Origin: an uncultured Corynebacterium sp.
GTDB taxonomy: Bacteria > Actinomycetota > Actinomycetes > Mycobacteriales > Mycobacteriaceae
Length of the DNA stretch: 7,097 nucleotides
Assembly: GCF_937999985.1 (NCBI RefSeq)
Contig: NZ_CALLDG010000178.1
Location: 1-7,097 of the forward strand
Direction of reading: 5' to 3'
Below, piece by piece: positions 6,490 to 7,097 of this stretch. Positions within the stretch are counted from its first letter, which is position 1; each line of letters begins with the position of its first letter. The notes below the pieces were generated by a model. That model was not told the origin of the DNA, searched no databases, and saw only the letters and a program-made list of their open reading frames with translations. A program made the position numbers and the translations under genes.

Positions 6490-7097
6490 CTATGCGCCAC
6501 TCAGGCAGTCCGCCATCGATTCCGCGTTGGTCCGCATCAGATCCACATATGTCGGCGCTGTCTCGTCCAAGGTGTCACTGCGTATCTGGCACACACTCAC
6601 GCCCAGCCTGTCTGCGATCTGCTGCAGCTCGCGCGTACGCCCCGCCATCGTCGGCTCAATAAACACCGCCGGAACCTTCAGGTTTTCCAGGGTGCGGGTC
6701 AGGCTGACGAGGTCCCGTGTGCTCGGCTCGATCTCTGGATTCGGGGTGACGAAACCTGCTACATCCAGGCCGTAGGCGTCAGCAAAATAGGCGTAGCCGT
6801 CATGGGCCGTCACCAAGTGCCGACGGGCCTCGGGAATAGTGCCGACCTTGCGCTTGATCTCCCGGTCAAGCCGGTCGAGTTCGTCCAGGTAGGTTCGCGC
6901 GTTCTGCTGGTAGTCAGCGGCGTGCTCCGGGTCTACCGCGATGAGCTTGTCGCGGATTACCTTCACGTATGCCATCGCATTCTTCGCGTTGTGCCACAGG
7001 TGCGGATCTAGCTCGCCGTGGACGTGCTTGCCCAGCACCGCTTGGGGCAAAAGGTAGGTCTCGTCGCCCGCAGTACCAAGGAAGCGAAAGTTCGGGT
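6490..7097 (-). CDS. Metal ABC transporter substrate-binding protein, C-terminal part (ZnuA/TroA cluster-9, anchored-repeat type)
   Basis: The 3' part of a gene whose start lies beyond the right edge; about 202 residues are visible. The protein binds a divalent metal outside the membrane and hands it to the permease. Family markers are DPHLWHN (metal-ligand His), then after a long helix typical of cluster-9 proteins HDGYAYFADAYGL (second visible ligand His), VFIEPTM, and RSDTLD near the end, whose first Asp matches the usual last ligand. The first ligand His expected in the N-terminal lobe is outside the window. A histidine pair, KHVHG, lies just before DPHLW. The frame is open to the edge, so the TTG at 7050 is not the start. 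The first visible residues resemble the core of the surface-protein repeats, suggesting a repeat inserted in or fused to the binding protein. It is first among the visible operon genes, 74 bases before the next gene. Confidence 0.92.
   Translation of the reverse strand, partial: PNFRFLGTAGDETYLLPQAVLGKHVHGELDPHLWHNAKNAMAYVKVIRDKLIAVDPEHAADYQQNARTYLDELDRLDREIKRKVGTIPEARRHLVTAHDGYAYFADAYGLDVAGFVTPNPEIEPSTRDLVSLTRTLENLKVPAVFIEPTMAGRTRELQQIADRLGVSVCQIRSDTLDETAPTYVDLMRTNAESMADCLSGA

Noticed and set aside
6240..6500. Minus-strand frame of 86 codons with a Lys run across the 74-base gap of the operon
   Set aside because: The Lys run is just the purine-rich leader before the surface-protein start read in another frame; the remainder is a shadow of the signal-peptide region.

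Overview
The window looks like part of a high-GC actinobacterial chromosome, most likely Corynebacterium or a close relative. This is judged from base composition, GTG starts, and the presence of the 'anchored repeat' type of metal ABC transporter, a family known mainly from Actinobacteria. I see no RNA genes, insertion sequences, integrase, CRISPR array or other sign of transfer.

Layout. On the + strand, a short leader (about 1-156) precedes one cytosolic-looking lipase/esterase gene (157-1086). The rest is a tight minus-strand operon, read from right to left: the 3' part of a zinc/manganese-type substrate-binding protein gene (6490-7097, cut by the window edge); a secreted, membrane-anchored surface protein with one actinobacterial surface-anchored repeat (5360-6415); the ABC ATPase (4644-5378); the ABC permease (3769-4647); and a large two-repeat surface protein with membrane segments near both ends (1083-3776). 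The last four genes overlap one another, twice through a GTGA stop/start junction. The lipase gene and the last operon gene converge and share the self-complementary tetramer CTAG as both stop codons. An imperfect hairpin covers that junction.

How the genes fit together. The binding protein, permease and ATPase have the hallmarks of a cluster-9 (ZnuABC/TroABC-like) importer for a transition metal. The two accompanying surface proteins carry three copies of one extracellular repeat. All three copies keep an H-x-D near the start, a GPG in the middle, and an H-x-H followed by an aromatic/PG motif near the end. The inference is that the surface proteins capture or pass metal across the thick wall/mycomembrane envelope to the binding protein. 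The sequence alone cannot say whether the metal is zinc or manganese. The operon promoter and any metal-responsive operator would lie beyond the right edge, before the binding-protein start.

The main points of interest are the shared histidine signature of the repeats, a repeat-like sequence at the visible start of the binding protein, the unusual two-membrane-segment architecture of the large surface protein, and the shared stop/hairpin at the convergent junction.
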